Assembly: GCF_016801775.1 (NCBI RefSeq)
Contig: NZ_CP069004.1
Coordinates: 2,418,001-2,482,000, forward strand
Origin: Sulfitobacter mediterraneus
Lineage (GTDB): Bacteria > Pseudomonadota > Alphaproteobacteria > Rhodobacterales > Rhodobacteraceae
Direction of reading: 5' to 3'
DNA length: 64,000 bases
Shown here: in pieces, positions 11,103 to 19,689 of the stretch
Numbering within the stretch: position 1 is the first letter of the stretch
Layout of the letters: each line of letters begins with the position of its first letter
The notes under the pieces: model-generated
Told to the model about the DNA's origin: nothing
What the model saw: only the letters and a program-made list of their open reading frames with translations
Database searches by the model: none
Translations under genes and position numbers: made by a program

Positions 11103-12314
11103 ATGAATTGGCAGGACATTTTTGCAACCCGCATGGACCGGATGAAGGCCAGCGAGATCCGTGAATTGCTCAAGCTGTTGGATCAGCCGGACATCATTTC
11201 CTTTGCCGGCGGCATTCCCGATCCAGCGCTGTTCCCGACCGAGGCCTTTCAAAAGGCGCTTGGCAATGCGCTGTCGACCGAGAACCAAAGCACCGCTTTG
11301 CAATATTCGGTTTCCGAAGGTTACGGCTCGCTGCGCGACTGGATTGTGGGAAAAATGACCGAAATCGGCGTGCCCTGTACCCGCGACAACGTCCTGATCA
11401 CCTCCGGCTCGCAACAGGCGCTGGATTATCTGGGCAAACTGATGCTGTCCCCCAATGACACCGCCCTACTGGGTTGGCCGACCTATCTGGGCGCATTGGG
11501 AGCGTTCAACGCTTATGAGCCGCATTATGACCGGCTGATCCCCGGCGGTAACCGATCCGCCGAGGACTACGCCCAAACCGCCAAAGACAACGGCGGGCGG
11601 GTCAAATTTGCCTATATGTCCGTGGATTTTGCCAACCCGACCGGCGAAACGCTTGACCAAACGGCCCGTGAGAACATTCTGGATCTGGCCGATGATCTGG
11701 ACATTGCGGTGATCGAAGATGCCGCCTATCAGGCGCTGCGCTTTGACGGCGATCCGATTCCGCCGGTGCTGGCTTTGGAAGTGGCACGCAAGGGCTCGAT
11801 AGACGCCTGCCGGACCCTTTATTGCGGCAGCTTCTCCAAATCGCTTGCCCCCGGATTGCGGGTTGGCTGGATCTGCGGTGCGGCAGATGTCATCTCGCGG
11901 CTGGTGCTGATGAAACAGGCCAGCGATCTGCATTCATCTACCATCAACCAAATGGCGATCGCGGAGGTTGCCAACACGATTTTCGAGGAACACACCGCAA
12001 AGCTGCGCCAGACCTACACCGCCCGCCGCGATGCGATGCTTTCCGCACTGGAGGCACAGATGCCCGATGGTGTGACATGGACCAAACCCGAAGGCGGCAT
12101 GTTTGTCTGGCTCACCTTGCCCAAGCACATGGACGGCGGCGAACTGTTGCGCCAATCGCTTGAGACACAGCGCGTGGCCTTTGTCCCGGGCCAGGCATTC
12201 TTTGCGGATCGGTCCGGCAAGAACACCCTCCGGCTTAGTTTCTCTCTGGCCGATGACGCCCAGATCGCCGAAGGAATCACCCGGCTCGGCGCGGCCATTC
12301 GCGCAGCGCTTTAA
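11103..12314 (+). CDS. PLP-dependent aminotransferase (LysN/MocR-like class I)
   Basis: A 403-residue fold-type I aminotransferase. The start MNWQDIFATRMDRMKASEIRELL and the segment ISFAGGIPDPALFP are typical of the 2-aminoadipate/aromatic aminotransferase group related to MocR proteins. The PLP-lysine lies in CGSFSKSLAPGLRVGW, and the NPTGETLD and EDAAYQALRF motifs bind the cofactor. ATG 11103 has a good GGGAGAA ribosome site at 11090-11096; the longer frame from 10908 runs back through map and its terminator. It is monocistronic. The amino donor cannot be fixed from sequence. Confidence 0.9.
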   Translation: MNWQDIFATRMDRMKASEIRELLKLLDQPDIISFAGGIPDPALFPTEAFQKALGNALSTENQSTALQYSVSEGYGSLRDWIVGKMTEIGVPCTRDNVLITSGSQQALDYLGKLMLSPNDTALLGWPTYLGALGAFNAYEPHYDRLIPGGNRSAEDYAQTAKDNGGRVKFAYMSVDFANPTGETLDQTARENILDLADDLDIAVIEDAAYQALRFDGDPIPPVLALEVARKGSIDACRTLYCGSFSKSLAPGLRVGWICGAADVISRLVLMKQASDLHSSTINQMAIAEVANTIFEEHTAKLRQTYTARRDAMLSALEAQMPDGVTWTKPEGGMFVWLTLPKHMDGGELLRQSLETQRVAFVPGQAFFADRSGKNTLRLSFSLADDAQIAEGITRLGAAIRAAL

Positions 12315-12871
12315 CCTGCCACCACGTGGCGCAGCAACGTCACGTGGGTATCACCATATTTGCGTTTGTCGATCCGCTCAAACCCCTCGGGCGCGTTCAT
12401 CGGGGCGTTTTCCTCCCAGACGATCATCGCATCGGGGGCCAGCCACCCCCCTGTACGCGCAGCCGCCAGCGCGGTCTGGCCCATGCCCTTGCCATAGGGC
12501 GGATCCAGAAACACCAGATCAAACCGGGCATTGGGCCAAGGGCCGAGCCGTGTTGCGTCGTTGCGCATGAGGGTTGTCTCTCCCTCCGCCCGGAGTTTTT
12601 CAATGTTCTCGCGTAGAAGCTTTTGCCCGGCGCGGCCATTCTCCACAAAACAGACCTCTGCCGCACCGCGCGACAAGGCCTCTAGCCCCAAGGCTCCGGT
12701 GCCCGCAAAAAGGTCAAGCACCCGCGCTCCATGAATCACGTCATGATGGGTCAGCATTGAAAACAGGCTTTCCCGCACCCTGTCTGAGGTCGGACGCAAA
12801 TGCGCCGCGGCATCCCCCTTGCCAACATTGGCCAGCGCTGTGCCCCGAAATTTGCCCGCGATGATCCTCAC
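12311..12871 (-). CDS. rsmD: 16S rRNA (guanine966-N2)-methyltransferase
   Basis: RsmD methylates G966 of 16S rRNA using SAM. The 186 residues start MRIIAGKFRG, the family hallmark, with LRPTSDRVRESLF soon after. The SAM site is VLDLFAGTGALGLEALSRGA, and the catalytic LDPPYG motif is present near residue 122. The start is GTG 12871, overlapping the TGA of the upstream ferredoxin reductase gene (GTGA). Its 3' end overlaps the convergent aminotransferase by three bases. Confidence 0.95.
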   Translation of the reverse strand: MRIIAGKFRGTALANVGKGDAAAHLRPTSDRVRESLFSMLTHHDVIHGARVLDLFAGTGALGLEALSRGAAEVCFVENGRAGQKLLRENIEKLRAEGETTLMRNDATRLGPWPNARFDLVFLDPPYGKGMGQTALAAARTGGWLAPDAMIVWEENAPMNAPEGFERIDKRKYGDTHVTLLRHVVAG

Positions 12872-14076
12872 GCTTTCAAAAGCGCCTTCAGATTGGTCGC
12901 TGGATCTTCGATCAGGGCCGGATCAGGGGATTTGCCGCCCTCAATCAGGCGTTTCCCAACCATATAGCCGCGCGGATCGTTCATCGCATCCACTGCCAAA
13001 AGCTGATCGCCCTGATAATACCAAAAGCTGACGCTGTCTTCATCGGCGCGCCGCGTGACGACCCTGTCATACCCCGTGTTCAGCCCGCCGATCTGCAATT
13101 TCACGTCATATTGGTCCGACCAGAACCACGGCTTTGCCAGGTAATCCTCGCCTGCGCCCATGATGTTCTGCGCGACGCATTCTGCTTGTTCAATTGCGTT
13201 GGGCACCGATTCCAGCCGGATACGTCCGCCTTGATAAGGGAAAGACGTGCAATCCCCGGCCGCCCAGACATGCGCAGCGGAGGTTCGCCCATGCGCATCC
13301 ACCTTGATCCCGTTGTCGATCTCAATGCCTGCCGCCGCGGCCAATGCGGTGCCGGGGCGTATGCCGACGCCCACAATCACAAAATCCGCCGCGATCTCGG
13401 AGCCATCGGTCAGCTTCGCCCCGCTCACCGCGCCGGTTCCGGTCAGATGATCCAATCCCACACCCTCAAGAATTTCGACCCCATGCGAGCGATGCAGATC
13501 ACGGAAGAAATCGCTGGTCTCGGGCGCGGCGACCCGTTGTAGGATGCGGTCGGCCATTTCGACCAATGTCACCTTGAGCCCCAGCTTGGCCGCCACCGCC
13601 GCCGCTTCAAGCCCGATATATCCACCCCCGACAATCAGCACCCGCGCCCCTTCGGTAAATCGCGGTGCCATGGCGTCCACGTCCGCCAAATCACGCACGG
13701 TGAACACCCCATCCAGATCGCCACCAATGGCCGTAGGCAAACGGTTCGGAACAGACCCAGTGGTCAGCACCAGATCGTCGTAGGGCAGCACTTCATCGCC
13801 CAGTGTCACGGTTTGAGCGGCGGTATCAATCGCATCCACACTCTGTCCCATACGCAGAGTGATATCTTGCTCCCCGTAGAAGGTCTCTGGCCGCAGGAAA
13901 AGGCGGTCCAAACTCATTTCTCCCAGCAAATAGGCCTTGCTTAGCGGTGGCCGTTGATAGGGCGGCACCGGCTCGGCCCCGATGAGTGTGATGCCCCCTT
14001 CAAAGCCATTGTTGCGCAGCTTGGCCACGCAAGAGGCACCTGCCTGCCCTGCTCCGATCACGATTACTTGGCCCAT
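12868..14076 (-). CDS. FAD-dependent ferredoxin/rubredoxin-type reductase
   Basis: A 402-residue NAD(P)H-dependent flavoprotein of the oxygenase-coupled reductase family (rhodocoxin or putidaredoxin reductase type). The N-terminal FAD motif is VIVIGAGQAGASC, the NAD(P)H site is VLIVGGGYIGLEAAAVA near residue 147, and the second FAD motif is VWAAGDCTSFP near 269. The PPYQRPPLSKAYLLG stretch is diagnostic of this family. It is coupled to rsmD by GTGA and lies head-to-head with a peroxiredoxin gene. No ferredoxin or P450 partner is adjacent, so its acceptor is unknown. Confidence 0.9.
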   Translation of the reverse strand: MGQVIVIGAGQAGASCVAKLRNNGFEGGITLIGAEPVPPYQRPPLSKAYLLGEMSLDRLFLRPETFYGEQDITLRMGQSVDAIDTAAQTVTLGDEVLPYDDLVLTTGSVPNRLPTAIGGDLDGVFTVRDLADVDAMAPRFTEGARVLIVGGGYIGLEAAAVAAKLGLKVTLVEMADRILQRVAAPETSDFFRDLHRSHGVEILEGVGLDHLTGTGAVSGAKLTDGSEIAADFVIVGVGIRPGTALAAAAGIEIDNGIKVDAHGRTSAAHVWAAGDCTSFPYQGGRIRLESVPNAIEQAECVAQNIMGAGEDYLAKPWFWSDQYDVKLQIGGLNTGYDRVVTRRADEDSVSFWYYQGDQLLAVDAMNDPRGYMVGKRLIEGGKSPDPALIEDPATNLKALLKA

Positions 14077-14166
14077 GGTTTCATTCTCCCAAATTCGCTG
14101 GTCGCCTGTCGCCGGAAACCTATATTGAGCGACATAGCAAACGCAATGTCATGAAAGGTCTAGCTG

Positions 14167-14655
14167 ATGACAATCTCACAAGGGGACACGCTGCCCGACG
14201 CCACGCTGGTGCAAATGGGCGCTGAGGGGCCAACGCCCGTGAAAATGGCCGACAAAGTCAAGGGACGTAAGGTTGTGATCTTTGCTGTGCCCGGTGCCTT
14301 TACCCCGACATGCCATTCCGCACATGTTCCCAGCTTTGTGCGCACCAAGGATCAATACGATGCCAAAGGCGTGGATGAGATCATCTGCGTGTCCTGTAAC
14401 GATCCTTTTGTGATGCAAGCCTGGGGCGAGGCAACGGGTGCCACGGCTGCTGGGATCACCATGCTGGCCGATGCGCAATCTGAATTTACCAAGGCCATCG
14501 GCATGGAATTTGACGCCGCTCCAGCCGGGCTGATGTCACGCTCCAAGCGTTACGCGATGCTGGTCGATGACGGCAAGGTGACGCTGTTCCAGCCCGAGAT
14601 TCAGGCCGGTGTCTGCGATCTGTCAGGTGGCGAAGGCCTGCTGGAAAACATGTAA
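14167..14655 (+). CDS. Peroxiredoxin (Prx5-type)
   Basis: A 162-residue thiol peroxidase that reduces hydrogen peroxide and organic hydroperoxides. The peroxidatic cysteine sits in the Prx5 signature PGAFTPTCH near residue 49, after KVVIFAVPG. Another Cys in VCDLSGG near the C-terminus matches a resolving position in some Prx5 proteins. The conserved Arg lies in MSRSKRYAML. It is transcribed divergently from the flavin reductase gene, with 90 bases between them, which invites a shared redox-linked promoter. Confidence 0.93.
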   Translation: MTISQGDTLPDATLVQMGAEGPTPVKMADKVKGRKVVIFAVPGAFTPTCHSAHVPSFVRTKDQYDAKGVDEIICVSCNDPFVMQAWGEATGATAAGITMLADAQSEFTKAIGMEFDAAPAGLMSRSKRYAMLVDDGKVTLFQPEIQAGVCDLSGGEGLLENM

Positions 14656-14687
14656 AGAAAAACGGGGCGCAGTTTGCCTGCGCCCCG
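14656..14687. terminator. Bidirectional terminator between peroxiredoxin and mscS
   Basis: CGGGGCGCAG (14663-14672) pairs with CTGCGCCCCG (14678-14687). The A-rich tract to its left (14656-14662) becomes a T-run on the minus strand, so it best terminates the minus-strand mscS transcript. It may also stop the convergent peroxiredoxin message. Confidence 0.75.
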
Positions 14688-14710
14688 ATGCTTGTGGCTT
14701 GTCCGGCGTA

Positions 14711-15556
14711 TCATTCCGCCGCTTGAACAATCGTCCGGGTTGGGAACGGGATATCGACACCGCCCTCGTCCATCGCCTCTTTGACTTTGCGGGTCATGTC
14801 GGCCTTGAACGCAAAGTAATCGGATGCATCGCACCAAACCCGCACCAGAAAATCAACCGAACTGTCGCCCAGATTTGTCACCTGAATGAACGGTTCGGGG
14901 TCTGAGTGAGACCGGCTGTCGCCCATGATCGTATCGCGGATGATCCCCTCTGCGGTCTTGAGATTGGCACCATAGCCCACACCAAAGGTCCACTCGGCGC
15001 GGCGCTTTTGATTGACGGAATAATTGGTGATCACATTGCCCCAAACTTCGGAATTGGGCACGATCACCTGCACGTTGCTGAGGTCGGCCAGTTCGGTAAA
15101 ATTCAGGTTGATCTGTTTCACTGTCCCCATCTCGCCTGCGACCTCGACAAAATCGCCGATCTTGATCGGACGGAACAGGATCAGCATCACGCCCGCCGCA
15201 ACATTGGACAGAGTGCCCTGCAGCGCCAGCCCGATGGCCAGACCCGCAGCACCGATGACCGCGACAACTGAAGTTGTCTGCACGCCAAACGTGTTGAGAA
15301 CAAACAGGACGGTAAAGCCAAGCACAACATAGCGCACGATCGAGGCGAGGAAATCAAACAGCATCTCATCGAGATGCTTGTTGTTCTTGCCCAGCTGTTG
15401 CACCCGGCCCTGAAGCCATTTCGACACGATCCAACCCAAAAGCAGGATCGCAAGTGCGCCCATGACTGAGCCGATCGCGCTGGCCAGAAATTCGATGGTC
15501 AGCAAATCACCAATGGTTTTGCCTTGCCAAACTTCGGTGTTCATCAGGTTTTCCAT
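14711..15556 (-). CDS. mscS: Small-conductance mechanosensitive channel (MscS family)
   Basis: A 281-residue MscS-type channel that opens under membrane tension to release osmolytes. Three membrane helices occupy about residues 20-125. The pore-lining TM3 is readable as GAAGLAIGLALQGTLSNVAAG near 100-120, followed by the beta domain (IGDFVEVAGEMGTV) and the C-terminal alpha-beta vestibule. I start at ATG 15556, which has an AGGGGG site; the longer frame overlaps the upstream gene. It is the last gene of the ridA-to-mscS run. Confidence 0.93.
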   Translation of the reverse strand: MENLMNTEVWQGKTIGDLLTIEFLASAIGSVMGALAILLLGWIVSKWLQGRVQQLGKNNKHLDEMLFDFLASIVRYVVLGFTVLFVLNTFGVQTTSVVAVIGAAGLAIGLALQGTLSNVAAGVMLILFRPIKIGDFVEVAGEMGTVKQINLNFTELADLSNVQVIVPNSEVWGNVITNYSVNQKRRAEWTFGVGYGANLKTAEGIIRDTIMGDSRSHSDPEPFIQVTNLGDSSVDFLVRVWCDASDYFAFKADMTRKVKEAMDEGGVDIPFPTRTIVQAAE

Positions 15557-15566
15557 TTCAGACCCC

Positions 15567-15875
15567 CTATCCGTTGTCAGGCGCAAACAGGCCGTCCATC
15601 TTGCGTGCGAGCTTGGCGTCAAGCGTGCTGAGACCATCCACGCTATGTGTGGTCAACGTCACCGTCACACGATTGTAGGTGTTCTGCCATTCGGGATGGT
15701 GATCCCACTTCTCCGACCAAAACGCCGCGCGGGTCATCCAGCCAAATGCATCGGTAAAATCAGGGAATTTGAAGGTTTTGCAGATCGCATCGCGTCCGTC
15801 GACCATCGCCCATCCTGTATCAAAAAGCGGCTGCAACACGGTCTTGCGTGTTTCTTCGCTTAGTCGTTCTGTCAT
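15567..15875 (-). CDS. phhB: Pterin-4a-carbinolamine dehydratase
   Basis: A 102-residue enzyme that dehydrates 4a-hydroxytetrahydrobiopterin, regenerating the pterin cofactor of aromatic amino acid hydroxylases. The active-site signature [20 protein letters not shown] is intact. The ATG overlaps the stop of the upstream FemAB-like gene (ATGA), and its own stop is 10 bases from the mscS start. No phenylalanine hydroxylase is present in this window. Confidence 0.93.
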   Translation of the reverse strand: MTERLSEETRKTVLQPLFDTGWAMVDGRDAICKTFKFPDFTDAFGWMTRAAFWSEKWDHHPEWQNTYNRVTVTLTTHSVDGLSTLDAKLARKMDGLFAPDNG

Positions 15876-17059
15876 TCCTGTTCCTCAATCTGGACCTGTT
15901 TGAAAGGTCCGTAGTCCGTCAGTATTTCAATCTCGCGGTCCACCGCATCGCGTTCCGCCTCAAGGTATTCACCAACTGCATTTGCAAACCCTTCGTCGCG
16001 CAGCCAGTGCACCGACCATGTCGGCGTCGGCAAATAGCCGCGCGCCAGCTTGTGTTCGCCCTGTGCGCCCGCCTCTACCGTGGCCAACCTATTTGCAATC
16101 GCAAAATCAATGGCTTGGTAATAACAAAGCTCAAAATGCAGACAGGGGTGATGCTCTGCACACCCCCAATACCTTCCGTACAACGCATCAGCGCCGATAA
16201 AGTTCAATGCACCCGCCACCCAGCGCCCGTCGCGCCGCGCCAGAACCAGCGCGATGTCGTCCCGCAAGGTCTCGTGCGCGATGTCAAAAAATGCTCGCGT
16301 TAGATAGGGTGATCCCCACTTGCGCGCCCCGGTGTCTTGGTAAAACTGCCAGAACGCATCCCAGTGCTCCGGTTCGATCTGATCCCCGGTGAAGGTCTCA
16401 ATCGTGCCGCCAAAGGCTTGCGCCTGTTTGCGCTCCTTGCGGATATTCTTGCGCTTGCGTGAATTCAGGCTGGCAAGGAAGTCGTCAAAATTACAATAGC
16501 TGTCATTGCGCCAATGAAACTGCTGGTTCTTGCGCACCATCAGCCCCATTCCCTGCGCACGCAGCGCCTCGTCTCTGGTGCAAAACGTGGCATGCAGCGA
16601 GGACAAATGGTTATTCTCGGTCAGCTGCACCGCGCCCTGTACCAAGGCCGCCATGCCCGTGTCCTCAAAACCCGGGCGGGTCAGAAACCGGCGTCCGGTC
16701 GCGGGGGTATGCGGCACCGCGATCTGTAGCTTGGGATAATACCGGCCCCCTGCACGCTCATAGGCATGGGCCCAGTTGTGATCAAAGATGTACTCACCCT
16801 GGCTGTGCGATTTGGCATAAAGCGGTGCCACCGCAATGATCTGCCCGCCCACAGCCGCCGTCAGGTACTGCGGTTGCCAACCCGTGCCGGGACCAACACT
16901 GCCGCTTTCCTCCAACGCCAACAGAAACCGGTAAGTTGTGAATGGGTCAACCGGTCGCGCACCCTCCGCCGCTTCGGGGCAGGCGCATGCATCCCATTGT
17001 TCCTGGCCGATCTCGGCCAGATGCGGCACCACGGTGATCTCGATTTCTTGCGCGCTCAT
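15872..17059 (-). CDS. DUF482/FemAB-like acyltransferase
   Basis: A 395-residue protein of the GNAT-fold 'peptidogalycan biosynthesis' (DUF482) family, distantly related to FemAB aminoacyl or acyl transferases. Typical features are the N-terminal QEQWDACA...[14 protein letters not shown], the basic [13 protein letters not shown] stretch near residue 200, and the C-terminal [19 protein letters not shown] signature. ATG 17059 is chosen over 17110 because the family starts close to this point. The actual substrate is not established. It lies between GDPD and phhB in a co-directional run. Confidence 0.88.
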   Translation of the reverse strand: MSAQEIEITVVPHLAEIGQEQWDACACPEAAEGARPVDPFTTYRFLLALEESGSVGPGTGWQPQYLTAAVGGQIIAVAPLYAKSHSQGEYIFDHNWAHAYERAGGRYYPKLQIAVPHTPATGRRFLTRPGFEDTGMAALVQGAVQLTENNHLSSLHATFCTRDEALRAQGMGLMVRKNQQFHWRNDSYCNFDDFLASLNSRKRKNIRKERKQAQAFGGTIETFTGDQIEPEHWDAFWQFYQDTGARKWGSPYLTRAFFDIAHETLRDDIALVLARRDGRWVAGALNFIGADALYGRYWGCAEHHPCLHFELCYYQAIDFAIANRLATVEAGAQGEHKLARGYLPTPTWSVHWLRDEGFANAVGEYLEAERDAVDREIEILTDYGPFKQVQIEEQE

Positions 17060-17106
17060 GTTCTGCCCTTTGCCTTTGATCCAATGTGTGGCTTTCGCAG
17101 CAGGGA

Positions 17107-17868
17107 TCAAGCATCAAGCGCGGCGATGTACCCTTCAAAGGTGATGTTGTCCGCAATCTGGCGGGCCTCATTCTCAACATCGACGCTGCAAACCGTCCAG
17201 CAACAGATCATCGCACCCTGCGCTTTCAACTCTGCCACGCGAGGGCGGTCCAGATCATCGACCTCATGGCTGATGAAACACGAACCCGTCCGGTCATAGT
17301 CGGGAATATCACGCAGTTGGTCACAGGTGGCCTTGGGCAGCGGCCATTCGTCATAGCGATAGGCGCTGGTCACAATCCCGCGCGGCACGTCCGGCAACAG
17401 GTCGCGCATCATTGCCACGGAATGGGGATTGAATGACATCACCGCAACCGGACCCTTGTAATGGTTAAGCGCAGCAGCCGTAGCTTGCTCCAGCGGACCC
17501 AGATCATCGCCCATCGCGCCATCCTGATCCTTCAACTCGATCAGCAGCGGCACTTGTCCGGCGACCAACCGCAACACTTCGGGTAGGTCGGGGATACCCT
17601 CATCCCCGCCCTTTAGCGGCACCGCCTTCAGTTCATCAGCACTGTGCAAACGCACTGCGCCGCTGTTGTGGGTCAGGCGGTCCAGCGCGTAGTCATGAAA
17701 CACCATTGCCGCGCCATCGGCACTGAGCTGGACATCAATCTCAATGCCATACCCTGCCGCAATTGCGGCACGGATGGCTGCCCGGCTGTTTTCGGGCCGC
17801 CCCCGCGCCACATCATGCAATGCACGATGCGCCAGTGGAACTTCATAAAAGGCGCGCGGCAGGGTCAT
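17107..17868 (-). CDS. Glycerophosphodiester phosphodiesterase
   Basis: A 253-residue GDPD enzyme that hydrolyses glycerophosphodiesters to glycerol-3-phosphate and an alcohol. It has the TIM-barrel active-site set: LAHRALHD with PENS, IEIDVQLSADG, and FHDYALDRLT. No signal peptide is evident, so it is probably cytoplasmic like UgpQ. The ATG overlaps the RidA-family stop (ATGA). It lacks an adjacent G3P transporter here. Confidence 0.92.
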   Translation of the reverse strand: MTLPRAFYEVPLAHRALHDVARGRPENSRAAIRAAIAAGYGIEIDVQLSADGAAMVFHDYALDRLTHNSGAVRLHSADELKAVPLKGGDEGIPDLPEVLRLVAGQVPLLIELKDQDGAMGDDLGPLEQATAAALNHYKGPVAVMSFNPHSVAMMRDLLPDVPRGIVTSAYRYDEWPLPKATCDQLRDIPDYDRTGSCFISHEVDDLDRPRVAELKAQGAMICCWTVCSVDVENEARQIADNITFEGYIAALDA

Positions 17869-18323
17869 TTGATTTCAAAGATGCCTTCGATCTCAACCGC
17901 AACGCCAAGCGGCAAAGAAACCGCAGACACCGCCGAACGGGCATGCCGACCTGCATCCCCCAAAGCCTCGACCATAAAGTCGGACGCGCCGTTGATCACT
18001 TTGGGTTGGTCAGCGAAATCGGCCGTGGAGTTCACAAAGCCGACCAATTTGACGACACGGACAAGCCGTTCAATGTCGCCGCCACAAGCCGCCTTGACCT
18101 GCGCCAGCAGGCTGATCGCGCAGGTCAAGGCGGCTTGCGCCCCGGCGGCAACATCCATATCCGCGCCCAGCTTGCCGGTGATCAACCCATCCGGGCCCAT
18201 CGAGATTTGACCCGACACATGGACAAGATTTCCAACCCGCACAAACGGCACGTAATTCGCCGCAGGCGCAGGTGCATCAGGAAGGGTCACACCCAGTTCG
18301 GACAGACGTGCGGTAAAGCTCAT
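17865..18323 (-). CDS. RidA family protein
   Basis: A 152-residue member of the RidA/YjgF superfamily, in the YjgH/Rid subgroup with the TARLSELGVTLPDAPAPAANYVPF start. Canonical RidA deaminates reactive enamines and imines from PLP enzymes. A GQISMGPDGLITGKLG segment and a C-terminal VEIEGIFEI close the chorismate-mutase-like fold. The canonical catalytic Arg of RidA is replaced in many members of this subgroup, so its activity is uncertain. The start ATG 18323 has an AGGAATTACTCC leader. It is the first gene of the co-translated chain. Confidence 0.88.
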   Translation of the reverse strand: MSFTARLSELGVTLPDAPAPAANYVPFVRVGNLVHVSGQISMGPDGLITGKLGADMDVAAGAQAALTCAISLLAQVKAACGGDIERLVRVVKLVGFVNSTADFADQPKVINGASDFMVEALGDAGRHARSAVSAVSLPLGVAVEIEGIFEIK

Positions 18324-18393
18324 GGAGTAATTCCTCAAAATGGTTTTCACGCGGGACGCTAGTCATTTTCAGCGCTGCAGAAAAGAGGCGACA

Positions 18394-19689
18394 TCAACTT
18401 TCGCGCCAGGCCCGCACGAAATAGTCGGTGAGCGGTTTCACAAGATAAGACATCGCAGATCTGGGCGCTTGAATTACAAAAACTTCGACCGGCATCCCCG
18501 GCAACAGCGGTATATCGGACGCCAATTGCTGTGACGCTCCTGCTGGCAACTGCACCGAGATGTTGTAGTGGCTCTGCATTCCATTCTGGCCCGTGATCCT
18601 ATCCGGCGAAACATGCACCACCTGACCCGTGAGTTCCGGAGTTTCCGGCCGGTTGTAGCCCGTCAACCTCAAGCGGGCGGTTTGGCCAACATGGACTTGG
18701 TCTACCGCTCTGGGTGCGACCCGCGCGATGACGGTCATTGGTCTGTCTTGCGGCACAATATGCATCAACGTTTCGCCCCCGCGGACCACCGCACCTTGGT
18801 TTTTCACGACTAACCGGTGCACAATCCCGGAGACAGGTGCGCGGATCGACAACCTGTTCAGATCTTGCAAAACAGCCTCCCTTGCGCCCGTCAGCCGCAA
18901 CAGTTCACTTGAGACCTTATTAAGTTGCGCGATGATCTCTTCCCTACGGGTCTCCTTTTGGTGCAACGCATCCAAATTCAGACCAGTGATCCTTTTCCGT
19001 GCGGCCGCCTCGGCGCTGCGCAACTCGCCTTGATGTCCGGTCAACCGGGCATGTTCTCGCCTCAAGGCCAGCACGGATGCAGCCGGTGCCAACCCCCGCG
19101 CGCGCAATGCTTCTTGCGCGGCCAGTTGCTCTGCAATGAGGTCGATTTGCAAAACGACCGAAGCACGCTGCGCCTGAATACCCGTTATCTGCGCTCTGAT
19201 CTGATCCTTGGCGGTGGCGATCTGTGCCTGCCCGTCCAGAAACATCGCTTTGCGAACCTCCAGATGGCGGCGCTCGCCTTCTTTGATGCGGGCGATTTCC
19301 TGCGGATCCACATTGCCTGCGACAAACGGAAAGTCGATCCGTACCATGCCATCCTGCTCTGCCCAAAGGCGCGCACGGCGCAAGGTGAGTTCGGCGATTT
19401 TTTCGTTAATCGCGTCCTCTCGCAATTGCTCGGCGCCGCGATCGAGTTGAAACAACAAATCGCCACCCCGCACATGATCCCCTTCGGCAACATGCACACC
19501 TGTGATGCGTCCGCCGGTTTCGGACTGCACAATCTGGTTGCTCCGCTCGATCTCGAGCTGTCCTTGCACCACAATTGCGCCGGTAATCTCGACCTGAACC
19601 GCCCAAACCACCACACCGCCCAAAAGAGCGCAGATCACAGCGATGCCTGTGATCACAAGGCGGTGGCATGCAAGGCCTGCCCGCGTCAT
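18394..19689 (-). CDS. HlyD-type membrane fusion protein of a type I secretion system
   Basis: A 431-residue periplasmic adaptor. One membrane helix lies near residues 10-32 (LVITGIAVICALLGGVVVWA), then a biotinyl-lipoyl half (GGRITGVHVAEGDHVRGGDLLFQLD), a long helical hairpin of about 200 residues, the second lipoyl half (IRAPVSGIVHRL) and a beta-barrel. ATG 19689 overlaps the TGA of the ABC transporter gene (ATGA), so the two are co-translated. An outer-membrane TolC partner and a substrate are not present in the window. Confidence 0.92.
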   Translation of the reverse strand: MTRAGLACHRLVITGIAVICALLGGVVVWAVQVEITGAIVVQGQLEIERSNQIVQSETGGRITGVHVAEGDHVRGGDLLFQLDRGAEQLREDAINEKIAELTLRRARLWAEQDGMVRIDFPFVAGNVDPQEIARIKEGERRHLEVRKAMFLDGQAQIATAKDQIRAQITGIQAQRASVVLQIDLIAEQLAAQEALRARGLAPAASVLALRREHARLTGHQGELRSAEAAARKRITGLNLDALHQKETRREEIIAQLNKVSSELLRLTGAREAVLQDLNRLSIRAPVSGIVHRLVVKNQGAVVRGGETLMHIVPQDRPMTVIARVAPRAVDQVHVGQTARLRLTGYNRPETPELTGQVVHVSPDRITGQNGMQSHYNISVQLPAGASQQLASDIPLLPGMPVEVFVIQAPRSAMSYLVKPLTDYFVRAWRES